In this document: piece by piece, positions 34,831 through 45,042 of the stretch
How the letters are laid out: each line of letters opens with the position of its first letter
Numbering within the stretch: the stretch's first letter is position 1
Assembly (NCBI GenBank): GCA_965261015.1
Contig: CBDHCC010000001.1
Span: 1,364,001-1,428,000 of the forward strand
DNA length: 64,000 bases
Source: CBDHCC01 sp965261015
GTDB taxonomy: Bacteria > Pseudomonadota > Alphaproteobacteria > Sphingomonadales > Sphingomonadaceae
Direction of reading: 5' to 3'
Position numbers and translations under genes: made by a program
Notes under the pieces: model-generated
The model's input: only the letters and a program-made list of their open reading frames with translations
Told to the model about the DNA's origin: nothing
The model's database searches: none

Positions 34831-36051
34831 GTGAGCGCCGGGACGGTCATCGTCGGGGGCGGCCATGCGGGCGCGCAGGCGGCCATCGCGCTGCGCCAGC
34901 GCGGCTACGATCAGCCGATCACGATCGTCGGGGAGGAGCCACATTTCCCCTATGAACGCCCGCCCTTGTCTAAGGACTATCTTGCCGGATCAAAGGGCTG
35001 GGACCGTATGCTCATCCGGCCGGAGAGCTTTTGGGCGGACCGCGATATCGCCTTGGTGCTCGGATCGACGGTCACCCAAGTCGATGCCGACCGAGCGGGG
35101 GTGGCAAGCGCGGACGGGCGCTGGTGTCCCTATGACGCCCTAATCTGGGCGGCCGGCGGGCAGGCGCGTCGCCTGCGCTGTTCCGGCGCGGAGTTGGCCG
35201 GCGTGCACACAGTCCGGACCCGCGGCGATGTGGACGCTTTGCGCGCCGACCTGGCGCGCGCGCATCGGGCGGTGGTGGTCGGCGGCGGCTTTATCGGGCT
35301 GGAGACGGCGGCGGTGCTGCGGGCCCTGGGCCTGGCCGTGACCGTGGTGGAAGCGCAGGAGCGCCTGCTCGCCCGCGTGGCCGGGTCGGCGCTCTCGACC
35401 TTCTACGCCGACGAACATCGGGCGCGCGGGGTCGCGCTGCGCCTGGGTGCCGCCGTTCGGACGCTGGAGGGCGAGGGCGGTCGCGTCGCGGCGGTCCGAT
35501 TGGCCGACGGCGAGCGGCTGCCGGCGGACATGGTGATCGTCGGCATCGGCATTGATCCCGCCGTCGAACCGCTGCGGCGGGCCGGTGCGCGAGGCACCGA
35601 CGGGGTGGAGGTGGATGCCGAAGGGCGCACCTCGCTGCCGAACGTGTTCGCCATCGGCGATTGCGCGGCCACCCGCTCTCGCTGGGCGGGCGGAGAGCGG
35701 GTGCGGATCGAGTCGGTCGGCAACGCCAACGACATGGCCGCCCTGGTCGCGGACGTGCTGACGGGCTCGCCCGCCTCACATCCGACGGCGCCCTGGTTCT
35801 GGTCGAACCAGTATGACCTGAAGCTCCAGACCGTCGGGCTCAGCGCGGGTTGCGATGAAGTGGTCGTGCGGGGTCGGCCGGACAGCCGCGGCTGGTCAGC
35901 GGTCTCGCTGCGCGCCGGCCGTGTCGTGGCGCTCGACTGCGTGAACGCGACCAAGGACTTCGTGGCGGGTCGCAAACTTGTCGAAGCCGGTGCGTGTGTC
36001 CCGGCCGAGCGATTGGCGGACCCGCAGCTGCCGCTCAAGGCCCTGCTCTGA
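34831..36051 (+). CDS. FAD-dependent ferredoxin reductase (rubredoxin/putidaredoxin reductase type)
   Basis: 406 residues. It has two dinucleotide-binding folds: FAD site VIVGGGHAGAQAAIALR at the N terminus and NAD site VVVGGGFIGLETAAVLRALG near residue 150. FAIGDCAA contacts FAD, and PWFWSNQYDLKLQTVGL is typical of the rhodocoxin/putidaredoxin reductase group. It passes electrons from NADH to a 2Fe-2S ferredoxin, often for a P450 or ring hydroxylase; none is found in this window. Confidence 0.88.
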   Translation: MSAGTVIVGGGHAGAQAAIALRQRGYDQPITIVGEEPHFPYERPPLSKDYLAGSKGWDRMLIRPESFWADRDIALVLGSTVTQVDADRAGVASADGRWCPYDALIWAAGGQARRLRCSGAELAGVHTVRTRGDVDALRADLARAHRAVVVGGGFIGLETAAVLRALGLAVTVVEAQERLLARVAGSALSTFYADEHRARGVALRLGAAVRTLEGEGGRVAAVRLADGERLPADMVIVGIGIDPAVEPLRRAGARGTDGVEVDAEGRTSLPNVFAIGDCAATRSRWAGGERVRIESVGNANDMAALVADVLTGSPASHPTAPWFWSNQYDLKLQTVGLSAGCDEVVVRGRPDSRGWSAVSLRAGRVVALDCVNATKDFVAGRKLVEAGACVPAERLADPQLPLKALL

Positions 36052-36127
36052 GCGTCTTTACGCCGGCTTGTGCGACGGCGGGTGCGCCGCCTAACACGCG
36101 TCGGCAACGACCAGAGAGGACGACGGT

Positions 36128-37657
36128 GTGAGCGCGGCGGTGATCGAAGAACTGGAGCGTCGGCGCGAGGCATCGCGGCTAGGCGGTGGGCAGCGGCGGA
36201 TCGAGGCGCAGCACGCGAAGGGCAAGCTGACCGCGCGCGAGCGGCTGGACGTGCTGCTCGATCCAGGATCGTTCGAGGAGTTGGACCGCTATGTCGAGCA
36301 CAACGCCGTCGACTTCGGCATGGCGGACCAGCGCATCCCCGGCGACGGCGTGGTCACCGGATCGGGCACGGTGAACGGCCGACTGGTGTTCGTCTTCTCC
36401 CAGGACTTCACCGTCTTTGGCGGCTCGCTCTCCGAGCGTCACGCGGAGAAGATCTGCAAGATCATGGACATCGCGATGAAGGTCGGCGCGCCGGTCATCG
36501 GTCTGAACGACTCCGGCGGCGCGCGCATCCAAGAGGGCGTGGCGTCGCTTGGCGGTTATGCCGAGGTGTTTCAGCGCAACGTGCTGGCGTCCGGCGTCGT
36601 GCCGCAGCTGTCGCTGATCATGGGTCCGTGCGCGGGCGGGGCCGTCTATTCGCCGGCGATGACCGACTTCATCTTCATGGTGAAGGACTCGAGCTATATG
36701 TTCGTGACCGGCCCGGACGTGGTGAAGACCGTCACCAACGAGGTCGTGACGCAGGAGGAGCTGGGCGGAGCCGTCACCCACACTACCAAGTCCGGCGTGG
36801 CCGACGTGGCCTTCGAGAACGACGTCGAGGCCCTGCTGGCCGCGCGCGAGTTCATCAGCCTGCTGCCCGCCTCCAACCGTGACGCCGTGCCGGAGCGGCC
36901 GACCGGCGACCCGTGGGATCGCGAGGAGCCAAGCCTCGACACCCTGATCCCGGCCAGCGCCGCCACCCCCTACAATATGCACGAGCTGATCGAAAAGGTG
37001 GTGGACGAGGGCGAGTTCTTCGAGCTGCAACCGGCCCACGCCGCCAACGTTGTGGTGGGCTTCGGCCGGATCGAGGGCCGCACCGTCGGCATCGTCGCCA
37101 ACCAGCCGCGCGTGCTGGCCGGCGTGCTGGACATCAACTCGGCCAAGAAGGGCGGCCGCTTCGTGCGCTTCTGCGACGCCTTCGGCATCCCGATCGTGAC
37201 CTTCGTGGACGTGCCGGGCTTCCTGCCGGGCGTGGCGCAGGAGCACAGTGGCATCATCAAGCACGGGGCCAAGCTGCTGTTCGCCTATGCCGAGGCGACG
37301 GTGCCCAAGATCACGGTGATCACGCGCAAAGCCTATGGCGGCGCCTATGACGTCATGGCGTCCAAGCACCTGCGCGGCGACTTGAACTACGCCTGGCCCA
37401 CCGCCGAGATCGCGGTGATGGGGGCAAAGGGCGCGGTCGAGATCATCTTCCGTGGCAAGACGCCGGAGGAGATTGCGATTCAGACGGCGGAGTACGAGGC
37501 CCGCTTTGCCAACCCCTTCGTGGCGGCGTCCAAGGGCTTCATTGACGAGGTGATCTTGCCGCACTCGACCCGGCGGCGGGTGGCGCTGGGATTAAGGAAG
37601 CTGGCGGGGAAGGAGCTGGCGAACCCATGGAAGAAGCATGACAACATTCCATTATAG
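36128..37657 (+). CDS. pccB: Propionyl-CoA carboxylase beta subunit (carboxyltransferase)
   Basis: 509 residues from GTG 36128, with agagagga upstream. Transfers CO2 from carboxybiotin to propionyl-CoA, giving (S)-methylmalonyl-CoA. The N and C crotonase-fold halves show GGSLSERHAEKICKIMD, GLNDSGGARIQEGVASL, and FVDVPGFLPGVAQEHSGII with KAYGGAYDVMASKHL. It opens the propionate block. The alpha subunit lies 5.4 kb downstream, separated by mce, scpA, bioB and several small genes. Confidence 0.95.
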   Translation: MSAAVIEELERRREASRLGGGQRRIEAQHAKGKLTARERLDVLLDPGSFEELDRYVEHNAVDFGMADQRIPGDGVVTGSGTVNGRLVFVFSQDFTVFGGSLSERHAEKICKIMDIAMKVGAPVIGLNDSGGARIQEGVASLGGYAEVFQRNVLASGVVPQLSLIMGPCAGGAVYSPAMTDFIFMVKDSSYMFVTGPDVVKTVTNEVVTQEELGGAVTHTTKSGVADVAFENDVEALLAAREFISLLPASNRDAVPERPTGDPWDREEPSLDTLIPASAATPYNMHELIEKVVDEGEFFELQPAHAANVVVGFGRIEGRTVGIVANQPRVLAGVLDINSAKKGGRFVRFCDAFGIPIVTFVDVPGFLPGVAQEHSGIIKHGAKLLFAYAEATVPKITVITRKAYGGAYDVMASKHLRGDLNYAWPTAEIAVMGAKGAVEIIFRGKTPEEIAIQTAEYEARFANPFVAASKGFIDEVILPHSTRRRVALGLRKLAGKELANPWKKHDNIPL

Positions 37658-37666
37658 GAGAAAGAG

Positions 37667-37957
37667 ATGTTTGGCTTTTTCACATACCCAATGAAGGTTT
37701 CCTCTGAGCTACAAAAGTTGGGATGGTCGACTGCCACTTTGCCAAATGCGTTGGACTCGACTTGGGGTGGTTTGATTCGCGCTCTGCGATCTAACGGCGT
37801 TACCGTTAAAGATGCTTCTTTGTGGTTAGATGGAGCACTTGAAGGAGATATTCCTTCTCTGGAGCGTGTCTACAAAAATTCCGGCCTTTATGGGATGATG
37901 TTTTTTGGCAGCGCTGATGACTGGCAGGCCGGCAATTTTAACTTGTTTTGCAAATAG
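37667..37957 (+). CDS. AT-rich orphan gene after pccB
   Basis: 96 residues; ribosome site aggag nine bases after the pccB stop. No family recognised. Features are MFGFFTYPMKVSSELQKLGW, TVKDASLWLDGALEGDIPSLERVY and GLYGMMFFGSADDWQAGNF; it is soluble, with no signal peptide. Codon choice (aaa, ttt, tta, gat, aag) and base composition are far more AT-rich than all neighbours, which suggests recent acquisition. The position directly behind pccB means it is transcribed with it. Confidence 0.6.
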   Translation: MFGFFTYPMKVSSELQKLGWSTATLPNALDSTWGGLIRALRSNGVTVKDASLWLDGALEGDIPSLERVYKNSGLYGMMFFGSADDWQAGNFNLFCK

Positions 37958-37960
37958 TCG

Positions 37961-37992
37961 GGAACTTAAAGTTCTCTCTTTATTTGACTGTC
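37961..37992 (+). terminator. Weak hairpin and T-rich tract after the orphan gene
   Basis: gaac-ttaaa-gttc at 37962-37974 is followed by tctctttatttg. The stem is only four to five bases, so terminator function is doubtful. The surrounding 190 bases up to 38150 are AT-rich and contain no gene. Confidence 0.3.
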
Positions 37993-38124
37993 TACTTTAG
38001 GTAGGCCCGCCTCTATTGTGGAACGGTTCTCAAGGGTGAGCTCTCGATTAATTGAACAACGTCAACTCATTTGATGATGGGAGTAGCCAAACTGAACCTT
38101 ACAACAGCCTCTGAAATTGCTTGT

Positions 38125-38139
38125 CATGTCCTGCACATG
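38125..38139. promoter_or_regulatory. Inverted repeat before the RHH gene
   Basis: catgt-cctgc-acatg lies just upstream of the gaggag ribosome site of the ribbon-helix-helix gene. Its position suits an autoregulatory operator for that small DNA-binding protein. This is inference from position and symmetry only. Confidence 0.35.
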
Positions 38140-38150
38140 AGGAGCTTGCC

Positions 38151-38453
38151 ATGCAGACCGAACGCGTGACCTTTCTCACTTCCGCCGACCACAAGGCCGC
38201 TCTGGACGAGTTTGCGGCTGCCAACGGCATGTCTGTGGGTCATGTCGTGCGCGAAGCCACGACCAGCTACTTGGCGCAGGAGGGTCATGATGAGGATGAG
38301 GTGAGGCTCTTCGTCATCGAGGAGGTGGAGCGTTCGCTGCCGCGCATGCAAGAGGACCTCGACGCCATCCGAGCGAGCATCGCGCAGGCACGCACGGCCA
38401 TCGCCGAAGCGCTTGCCGCGACCGCATCACACACGCAGGAACTTGCAGCCTGA
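38151..38453 (+). CDS. Ribbon-helix-helix-like small protein with coiled-coil tail
   Basis: 100 residues from ATG 38151 (gaggag seven bases upstream). The N-terminal 45 residues look like a ribbon-helix-helix DNA-binding fold: a short strand (ERVTFLTS), helix (ADHKAALDEFAAANG) and helix (SVGHVVREATTSYLAQ). The rest is one long acidic/alanine helix (VRLFVIEEVERSLPRMQEDLDAIRASIAQ), a likely coiled coil. Its stop overlaps the ATG of the next gene (TGATG). RHH-plus-partner pairs are typical of antitoxin or partition modules, but no toxin family is recognised. Confidence 0.7.
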   Translation: MQTERVTFLTSADHKAALDEFAAANGMSVGHVVREATTSYLAQEGHDEDEVRLFVIEEVERSLPRMQEDLDAIRASIAQARTAIAEALAATASHTQELAA

Positions 38454-38677
38454 TGTCGGTGTCGGACAAGACATGGGGCGTCCTCAAGTCCGTCGTTCTC
38501 TACCAGGAGACCATAACGAAGGTCCGAGAGGACATGGCGGCGCTCGCCCACGACGTGGTGGCGCTGAGCAAGGCGCACGCCTCACTTTCAGAGCGGGTCT
38601 CGCGAGTTGAGGGGTATATACAGGGCGCGACGCGGAGCCCGTTCCCCGTCGATGAGCGGCCAAGGCTTCCGGAGTGA
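38453..38677 (+). CDS. Small coiled-coil partner protein
   Basis: 74 residues. SDKTWGVLKSVVLYQETIT leads into a heptad-like helix (VREDMAALAHDVVALSKAH, SLSERVSRVEGYI), then a Pro-rich tail (SPFPVDERPRLPE). No catalytic motif and no signal peptide. The start overlaps the RHH gene and the stop overlaps the mce GTG by four bases, so translation of the three is linked. It may pair through its coiled coil with the RHH protein. I know similar small proteins from sphingomonads, but not a function. Confidence 0.68.
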   Translation: MSVSDKTWGVLKSVVLYQETITKVREDMAALAHDVVALSKAHASLSERVSRVEGYIQGATRSPFPVDERPRLPE

Positions 38678-39084
38678 ATCTGGGCCGCCTGAACCACGTC
38701 GGGGTCGCTACCCCCTCCATCAAGGACAGCCTGACCCTCTACCGCGACGTGCTGGGCGGGACGGCGGGGGAGCCGTTCGTGCTGCAGGAGCAAGGGGTGC
38801 GGGTGTGCTTCGTGGACGCGCCGAACAGCCAGGTCGAGCTGATCGAGCCGCTGGACGACCGCTCGCCGATCGCGAACTTCCTGGCCAAGAACCCGGCGGG
38901 CGGGCAGCACCATGTGTGTTTCGAGGTGGACAACATCCACGCCGCGATCGCCGACCTGCGCGCGGCGGGGAAGCGTACGCTGGGCGATCCGCGCATCGGG
39001 GCGCACGGCACGCCGATCGTGTTTCTGCACCCCAAGGACATGGGCGGGGTGTTGGTGGAGTTGATGGAGGCACCGGGGCACTGA
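38674..39084 (+). CDS. mce: Methylmalonyl-CoA epimerase
   Basis: 136 residues. Vicinal-oxygen-chelate fold that interconverts (S)- and (R)-methylmalonyl-CoA between the carboxylase and the mutase. Metal ligands are expected at His8 (LNHVGVAT), the His in GQHHVCFEV (near 80) and the Glu in GVLVELME (near 131). FLHPKDMGGVLVE is diagnostic. The GTG start is embedded in the stop of the coiled-coil gene (GTGA). Confidence 0.93.
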   Translation: MNLGRLNHVGVATPSIKDSLTLYRDVLGGTAGEPFVLQEQGVRVCFVDAPNSQVELIEPLDDRSPIANFLAKNPAGGQHHVCFEVDNIHAAIADLRAAGKRTLGDPRIGAHGTPIVFLHPKDMGGVLVELMEAPGH

Positions 39085-39089
39085 CGGAG

Positions 39090-39217
39090 AGCCCTCTCCA
39101 CTTCAGGGGAGAGGGGAAGGGGATCGCGGCTGGGTGCAAAGCCGCCAGCATGACTGCCCCTCTCCTTCCGCCGCTTCGCGGCTCCCTCCTCTCCCCTGAA
39201 GGGGAGAGGGCTTGCCG
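39090..39217. repeat. Composite inverted repeat between mce and scpA
   Basis: Two hairpins, ccctctcc-acttcag-gggagaggg (about 39091-39114) and cctctcccctgaaggggagagg (about 39190-39214), bracket about 75 bases. The outer units are also inverted copies of each other. Each half folds alone, or the pair can form one long stem. This is a recognisable type of sphingomonad intergenic repeat and is distinct from the cttcgacaggctc family. It would put structure into the mce-scpA transcript. Confidence 0.65.
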
Positions 39218-39255
39218 GGGCTAGACCCGGCCCACCTCCCGACTACAAGGTTTGC

Positions 39256-41559
39256 ATGAGCGACCAGGCCCCTCCCATCGAGACCAACACCGGCGAGGAC
39301 GCCGGCACCACGCGGCCCTCCACGCCTGCGCCGAAGCCCGCCACGGATCACCCGACGCTCGCCGACTGGCAGGCTCTTGCCGCCAAGGAGGTGAAGGGAC
39401 GCACCCTCACCACCGAGACGCCGGAAGGGATCACCGTCCAGCCGCTCTACACCGGCGACGACCCGACAAATCTCCCAGGCTTCCCGCCCTACACGCGCGG
39501 CGTGAAGGCCAGCATGTACGCCGGACGACCCTGGACCATCCGGCAGTACGCCGGCTTCTCGACGGCCGAGGAGTCCAACGCTTTCTACCGGCGCAACCTG
39601 GCCGCCGGGCAGAAGGGGCTGTCGGTCGCCTTCGACCTCGCGACCCACCGGGGCTACGACTCCGACCATCCACGCGTCACCGGCGATGTCGGCAAGGCGG
39701 GCGTGGCGATCGACACGGTCGAGGACATGGCGATCCTGTTCGACGGCATCCCGCTCGAGAAGATGTCCGTCAGCATGACCATGAACGGCGCGGTGATCCC
39801 GGTGCTCGCCTTCTTCATCGTGGCGGCCGAGCGGCAGGGCGTGTCGGCGGAGCAGCTGTCGGGCACCATCCAGAACGACATCCTGAAGGAGTTCATGGTT
39901 CGCAACACCTACATCTATCCGCCCGGACCGAGCATGAGGATCGTCGCGGATATCATCGCTTACACGGCACAGTTCATGCCGCGTTTCAACTCCATCTCGA
40001 TCAGTGGCTACCACATGCACGAGGCCGGGGCGACGGCTGTGCAGGAGCTGGCGTTCACGCTGGCCGACGGGGCCGCCTACATCCGCTCCGCGCTGGAGCG
40101 CGGGCTGCACATCGACGAGTTCGCGGGGCGGCTAAGCTTCTTTTTCGGCATCGGCATGAACTTCTTCATGGAGATCGCCAAGCTGCGCGCGGCCCGCACG
40201 CTCTGGAGTCGGATCGTGGCCGACTTCGGCGGCTCGGCGCGCTCCCAGATGCTGCGCACTCACTGCCAGACCAGCGGCGTGTCGCTGACCGAGCAGGATC
40301 CGTATAATAACGTGGTCCGCACCACTATCGAGGCGATGGCGGCGACGCTGGGCGGCACCCAGTCTCTGCACACCAATTCGCTGGACGAGGCGGTGGCGCT
40401 GCCTACCGACTTCTCCGCCCGCATCGCGCGCAACACCCAGCTGATCCTGGCGGAGGAGGCGGGCTTCACCCGCACCGTCGATCCGCTGGGCGGCAGCCAC
40501 TATGTCGAGGCGCTGACGACCGAGCTGGCCGACAAGGTCTGGGCGCTGATCGAGCAGGTCGAGGCCGACGGCGGCATGACCGACGCGGTCGCCGCTGGCT
40601 GGCCCAAGCGCATGATCGAGGAGGCCGCCGCCGCCCGCCAGGCGCGCGTGGACCGGGGCGAGGACGTGGTGGTCGGCGTGAACAAATACCGGCTGGCGGA
40701 GGAGGAGGAGCTCGATATCCTCACCATCGACAATGCCAAGGTGCGCGCGGGACAGGTCGAGCGGATCGAGGCGGTGCGGGCGGCGCGGGACGAGGATGCC
40801 TGCCGGGCGGCGCTGGACGCATTGCGCGACGGTGCGCGTCTGGACCCCGCCGATACCGCGCACGCTGAGCCTGTCGAGGCGTCCCCTCCGGACCGAGAAC
40901 GTCCTTCGACAAGTCCAAGATCGGCGGGTGGGGCAAAGACCAACCTCCTCGCGCTCGCCGTCGACGCCGCCCGCGCATCCGCCACGCTAGGCGAGATCAG
41001 CGCGGCGATGGAGGACGTGTTCGGCCGCTACGGCACGCGGCCGGTGCCGGTGAAGGGCGTCTATGGTGCGGCGTACACAGGTGACCCGCGCTGGGCCGAC
41101 GTGGCATCGGGCGTCCGGTCGGTCGCCACCCGGCTTGGCCGGACGCCCCGGATGTTCGTCGCGAAGATGGGCCAGGACGGGCACGATCGGGGAGCCAACC
41201 TGATCGCCTCCGCCTTTGCTGACCTAGGTTTTGAAGTGACGAGCGGCCCCCTGTTCCAGACTCCGCACGAAGCGAGCGACATGGCGATCGCGGCGGACGT
41301 GGACGTGGTCGGCGCGAGCAGCCTGGCCGCCGGTCACGCCACGCTGATCCCCGCGCTCATCAACCGCCTGCGCGACGCCGGGCGGAGCGACATCCAGGTG
41401 ATCGCGGGGGGGGTGATCCCGTCACAGGACTACGCCGCGCTGCGTGACGCTGGCGTGCGCGGCATCTATGGCCCGGGCTCCCATGTGCTCGACTGCGCCG
41501 CCGACGTGCTGCGGTTGCTCGGGCACAACATGGCACCAATGGAGGAGGCCGCCGAATGA
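39256..41559 (+). CDS. scpA: Methylmalonyl-CoA mutase
   Basis: 767 residues, single-chain B12 enzyme converting (R)-methylmalonyl-CoA to succinyl-CoA. The TIM-barrel domain has the substrate region MYAGRPWTIRQYAGFSTAEE and ISGYHMHEAGA. The C-terminal cobalamin domain has the D-x-H-x-x-G motif as GQDGHDRGA near residue 638 and ends in the usual GVIPSQDYAALRDAGV. Residues about 537-561, in the linker between domains, are encoded by an inserted repeat. The stop overlaps the bioB start (ATGA). It is somewhat longer than typical ScpA, partly from that insert and a Pro/Thr-rich N-terminal extension. Confidence 0.95.
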   Translation: MSDQAPPIETNTGEDAGTTRPSTPAPKPATDHPTLADWQALAAKEVKGRTLTTETPEGITVQPLYTGDDPTNLPGFPPYTRGVKASMYAGRPWTIRQYAGFSTAEESNAFYRRNLAAGQKGLSVAFDLATHRGYDSDHPRVTGDVGKAGVAIDTVEDMAILFDGIPLEKMSVSMTMNGAVIPVLAFFIVAAERQGVSAEQLSGTIQNDILKEFMVRNTYIYPPGPSMRIVADIIAYTAQFMPRFNSISISGYHMHEAGATAVQELAFTLADGAAYIRSALERGLHIDEFAGRLSFFFGIGMNFFMEIAKLRAARTLWSRIVADFGGSARSQMLRTHCQTSGVSLTEQDPYNNVVRTTIEAMAATLGGTQSLHTNSLDEAVALPTDFSARIARNTQLILAEEAGFTRTVDPLGGSHYVEALTTELADKVWALIEQVEADGGMTDAVAAGWPKRMIEEAAAARQARVDRGEDVVVGVNKYRLAEEEELDILTIDNAKVRAGQVERIEAVRAARDEDACRAALDALRDGARLDPADTAHAEPVEASPPDRERPSTSPRSAGGAKTNLLALAVDAARASATLGEISAAMEDVFGRYGTRPVPVKGVYGAAYTGDPRWADVASGVRSVATRLGRTPRMFVAKMGQDGHDRGANLIASAFADLGFEVTSGPLFQTPHEASDMAIAADVDVVGASSLAAGHATLIPALINRLRDAGRSDIQVIAGGVIPSQDYAALRDAGVRGIYGPGSHVLDCAADVLRLLGHNMAPMEEAAE
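40864..40935. repeat. Intergenic-type repeat carried in frame inside scpA
   Basis: gctgagcctgtcgag (40864-40878) and the inverted box tccttcgacaagtccaag (about 40902-40919) are followed by the tail cgggtgggg. This is the same arrangement as the intergenic copies. Reading continues through it as HAEPVEASPPDRERPS..., so the element adds about 25 residues to the interdomain linker without breaking the gene. Confidence 0.75.
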
Positions 41560-42644
41560 CGCTCGACCTTGCCACTCCCGCTCAGCCTGAGCCTGTCGAA
41601 GGCCGGGTTGGGTCAGGAGGGACTTCGACAAGCTCAGCCTCAGCGGGTGGGGAAGGGGTCCGCACCGACTGGACCCGCGCCGAGGTCGCTGCGCTGTTCG
41701 ACCTCCCCTTCCACGAACTCATCCACCGCGCATCCGAAACCCACCGCGCCCACCACGCGCCCGGAGAGGTGCAGCTCTGCACGCTGCTCTCCATCAAGAC
41801 CGGCGGGTGCGCGGAGGATTGCGGGTATTGTTCACAATCCGCGCACCATGGCACGGGGCTGAAGGCGGAGAAGCTGATGGCGGTGGACGACGTGCTCGCC
41901 GCCGCGGCCGAGGCGAAGGCGGCCGGCTCCCAGCGCTTCTGCATGGGGGCGGCCTGGCGCAACCCCAAGGACCGCGACCTGCCCGCCGTGCTGGCGATGG
42001 TGGAGGGCGTGCGCGCCATGGGGCTCGAGACCTGCATGACGCTCGGTATGCTGGAGCCGCATCAGGCGCGCGCGCTCGCCGATGCCGGCCTCGACTATTA
42101 CAACCACAACATCGACACCTCGCCCGAACATTATGGCGACATCATCACGACGCGGACCTTCGACGACCGGCTGGAGACGCTGGGCCACGTGCGCGACGCC
42201 GGCATCGCGGTGTGCTGCGGCGGGATCGTGGGCATGGGGGAGGGGCGGTCCGACCGCGTCGGCTTCGTCCACGCGCTCGCCACCCTGCCGCGCCACCCGG
42301 AGTCCGTGCCGGTGAACGCGCTGGTGCCGGTGCGCGGCACGCCGTTGGGCGACATGCTGGCCGACACGCCGCTCGCGAAGAGCGACGACATCGAGTTCGT
42401 CCGCACGGTCGCGGTCGCGCGCCTCACCATGCCCGGTTCCATGGTGCGGCTGAGCGCCGGCCGCGAGAGCATGGGCGAGGCGACCCAGGCGCTGTGTTTC
42501 CTGGCCGGCGCGAACTCGATCTTTACGGGCGACAAGCTGCTGACGACCGGCAACGCCGGCGGTGGCGCGGACGCGGCGCTGTTCGCGAAGCTTGGGTTGG
42601 AGCCGATGGTGGGGGATGAGCCGATGCGGGTGGCGGCGGAATGA
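41556..42644 (+). CDS. bioB: Biotin synthase
   Basis: 362 residues. Radical SAM enzyme inserting sulfur into dethiobiotin. The cluster cysteines C85-x3-C89-x2-C92 (CAEDCGYC), YNHNIDTSPEHY, and the [2Fe-2S] region MGAAWRNP and GIVGMGE are clear. The family start normally lies close to TDWTRAEVAALFDLPF; here it is preceded by about 35 residues, most of them encoded by a repeat element. Biotin is the cofactor of the carboxylase encoded on either side, which explains its place in this operon. Coupled to scpA by ATGA. Confidence 0.94.
   Translation: MTLDLATPAQPEPVEGRVGSGGTSTSSASAGGEGVRTDWTRAEVAALFDLPFHELIHRASETHRAHHAPGEVQLCTLLSIKTGGCAEDCGYCSQSAHHGTGLKAEKLMAVDDVLAAAAEAKAAGSQRFCMGAAWRNPKDRDLPAVLAMVEGVRAMGLETCMTLGMLEPHQARALADAGLDYYNHNIDTSPEHYGDIITTRTFDDRLETLGHVRDAGIAVCCGGIVGMGEGRSDRVGFVHALATLPRHPESVPVNALVPVRGTPLGDMLADTPLAKSDDIEFVRTVAVARLTMPGSMVRLSAGRESMGEATQALCFLAGANSIFTGDKLLTTGNAGGGADAALFAKLGLEPMVGDEPMRVAAE
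41577..41656. repeat. Intergenic-type repeat carried in frame in the bioB N terminus
   Basis: ctcagcctgagcctgtcgaagg (first box, about 41581-41602), the inverted box acttcgacaagctcag (about 41622-41637) and the tail cgggtgggg form the same paired structure as the scpA and intergenic copies. It is translated as PEPVEGRVGSGGTSTSSASAGG near residues 11-32, upstream of the conserved enzyme domain. Confidence 0.75.
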
Positions 42645-43024
42645 GCCTGCTGCTAGTCCTGTTGATGGCAGTGGCGGATGAGTGCCCGGATGATCTCTCT
42701 ACCAGTCAACGAGACGTCTGTATGGCAGAGGTGGAGGCTCTCGTGGCCGAAGAGCGGCTACGTCGCGCCTACTCTGCGGCACGTGAGTTCATGGCCGAAC
42801 GCGACAAAAAATTGGTCCGGCTTAGATCGCACGAGCTACAATGGTTCATTTACCGCCGCATTGCGGACCTCGCAGCAGCAATGGCTAGAGTTCGCGGACG
42901 CTCAATGCGTGGCGGAAGGTCTTCGTTACCGCGGCGGAACCCTGCAAGGCTGGCTGGTTGCAAAATGCACCACACGTTTGATCCATGAGCGGATTGCGAT
43001 GCTGGAGAGGATTGGAACTACAGA

Positions 43025-43028
<4 letters not shown>
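42641..43028 (+). pseudogene. LprI/DUF1311-like protein gene, split by a frameshift at six A
   Basis: Frame one starts at ATG 42641 (ATGA overlap with bioB) and encodes a short hydrophobic start, then ADECPDDLSTSQRDVCMAEVE, the first half of a lysozyme-inhibitor LprI-like domain. After the run of six A at 42806-42811 this frame loses family character. The next frame continues correctly with TSQQQWLEFADAQCVAEG, RYRGGTLQGWLVAKCTTRL and stops at 43028. Removing one A would give one continuous protein of about 128 residues with the four expected cysteines. It could be a true pseudogene, a phase-variable or slippage-expressed gene, or a sequencing error. The shifted stop overlaps the pccA GTG by three bases. 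Confidence 0.7.
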
Positions 43029-45019
<1,991 letters not shown>

Positions 45020-45042
45020 CCTGCCGGCACCCTCTTTGTCCG

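Noticed and set aside
42806..42811. Programmed -1 ribosomal frameshift at the A run
   Set aside because: The frame change needed is +1 (or -2), not -1, and no stimulatory stem is obvious. Polymerase slippage, mutation or sequencing error fit better.
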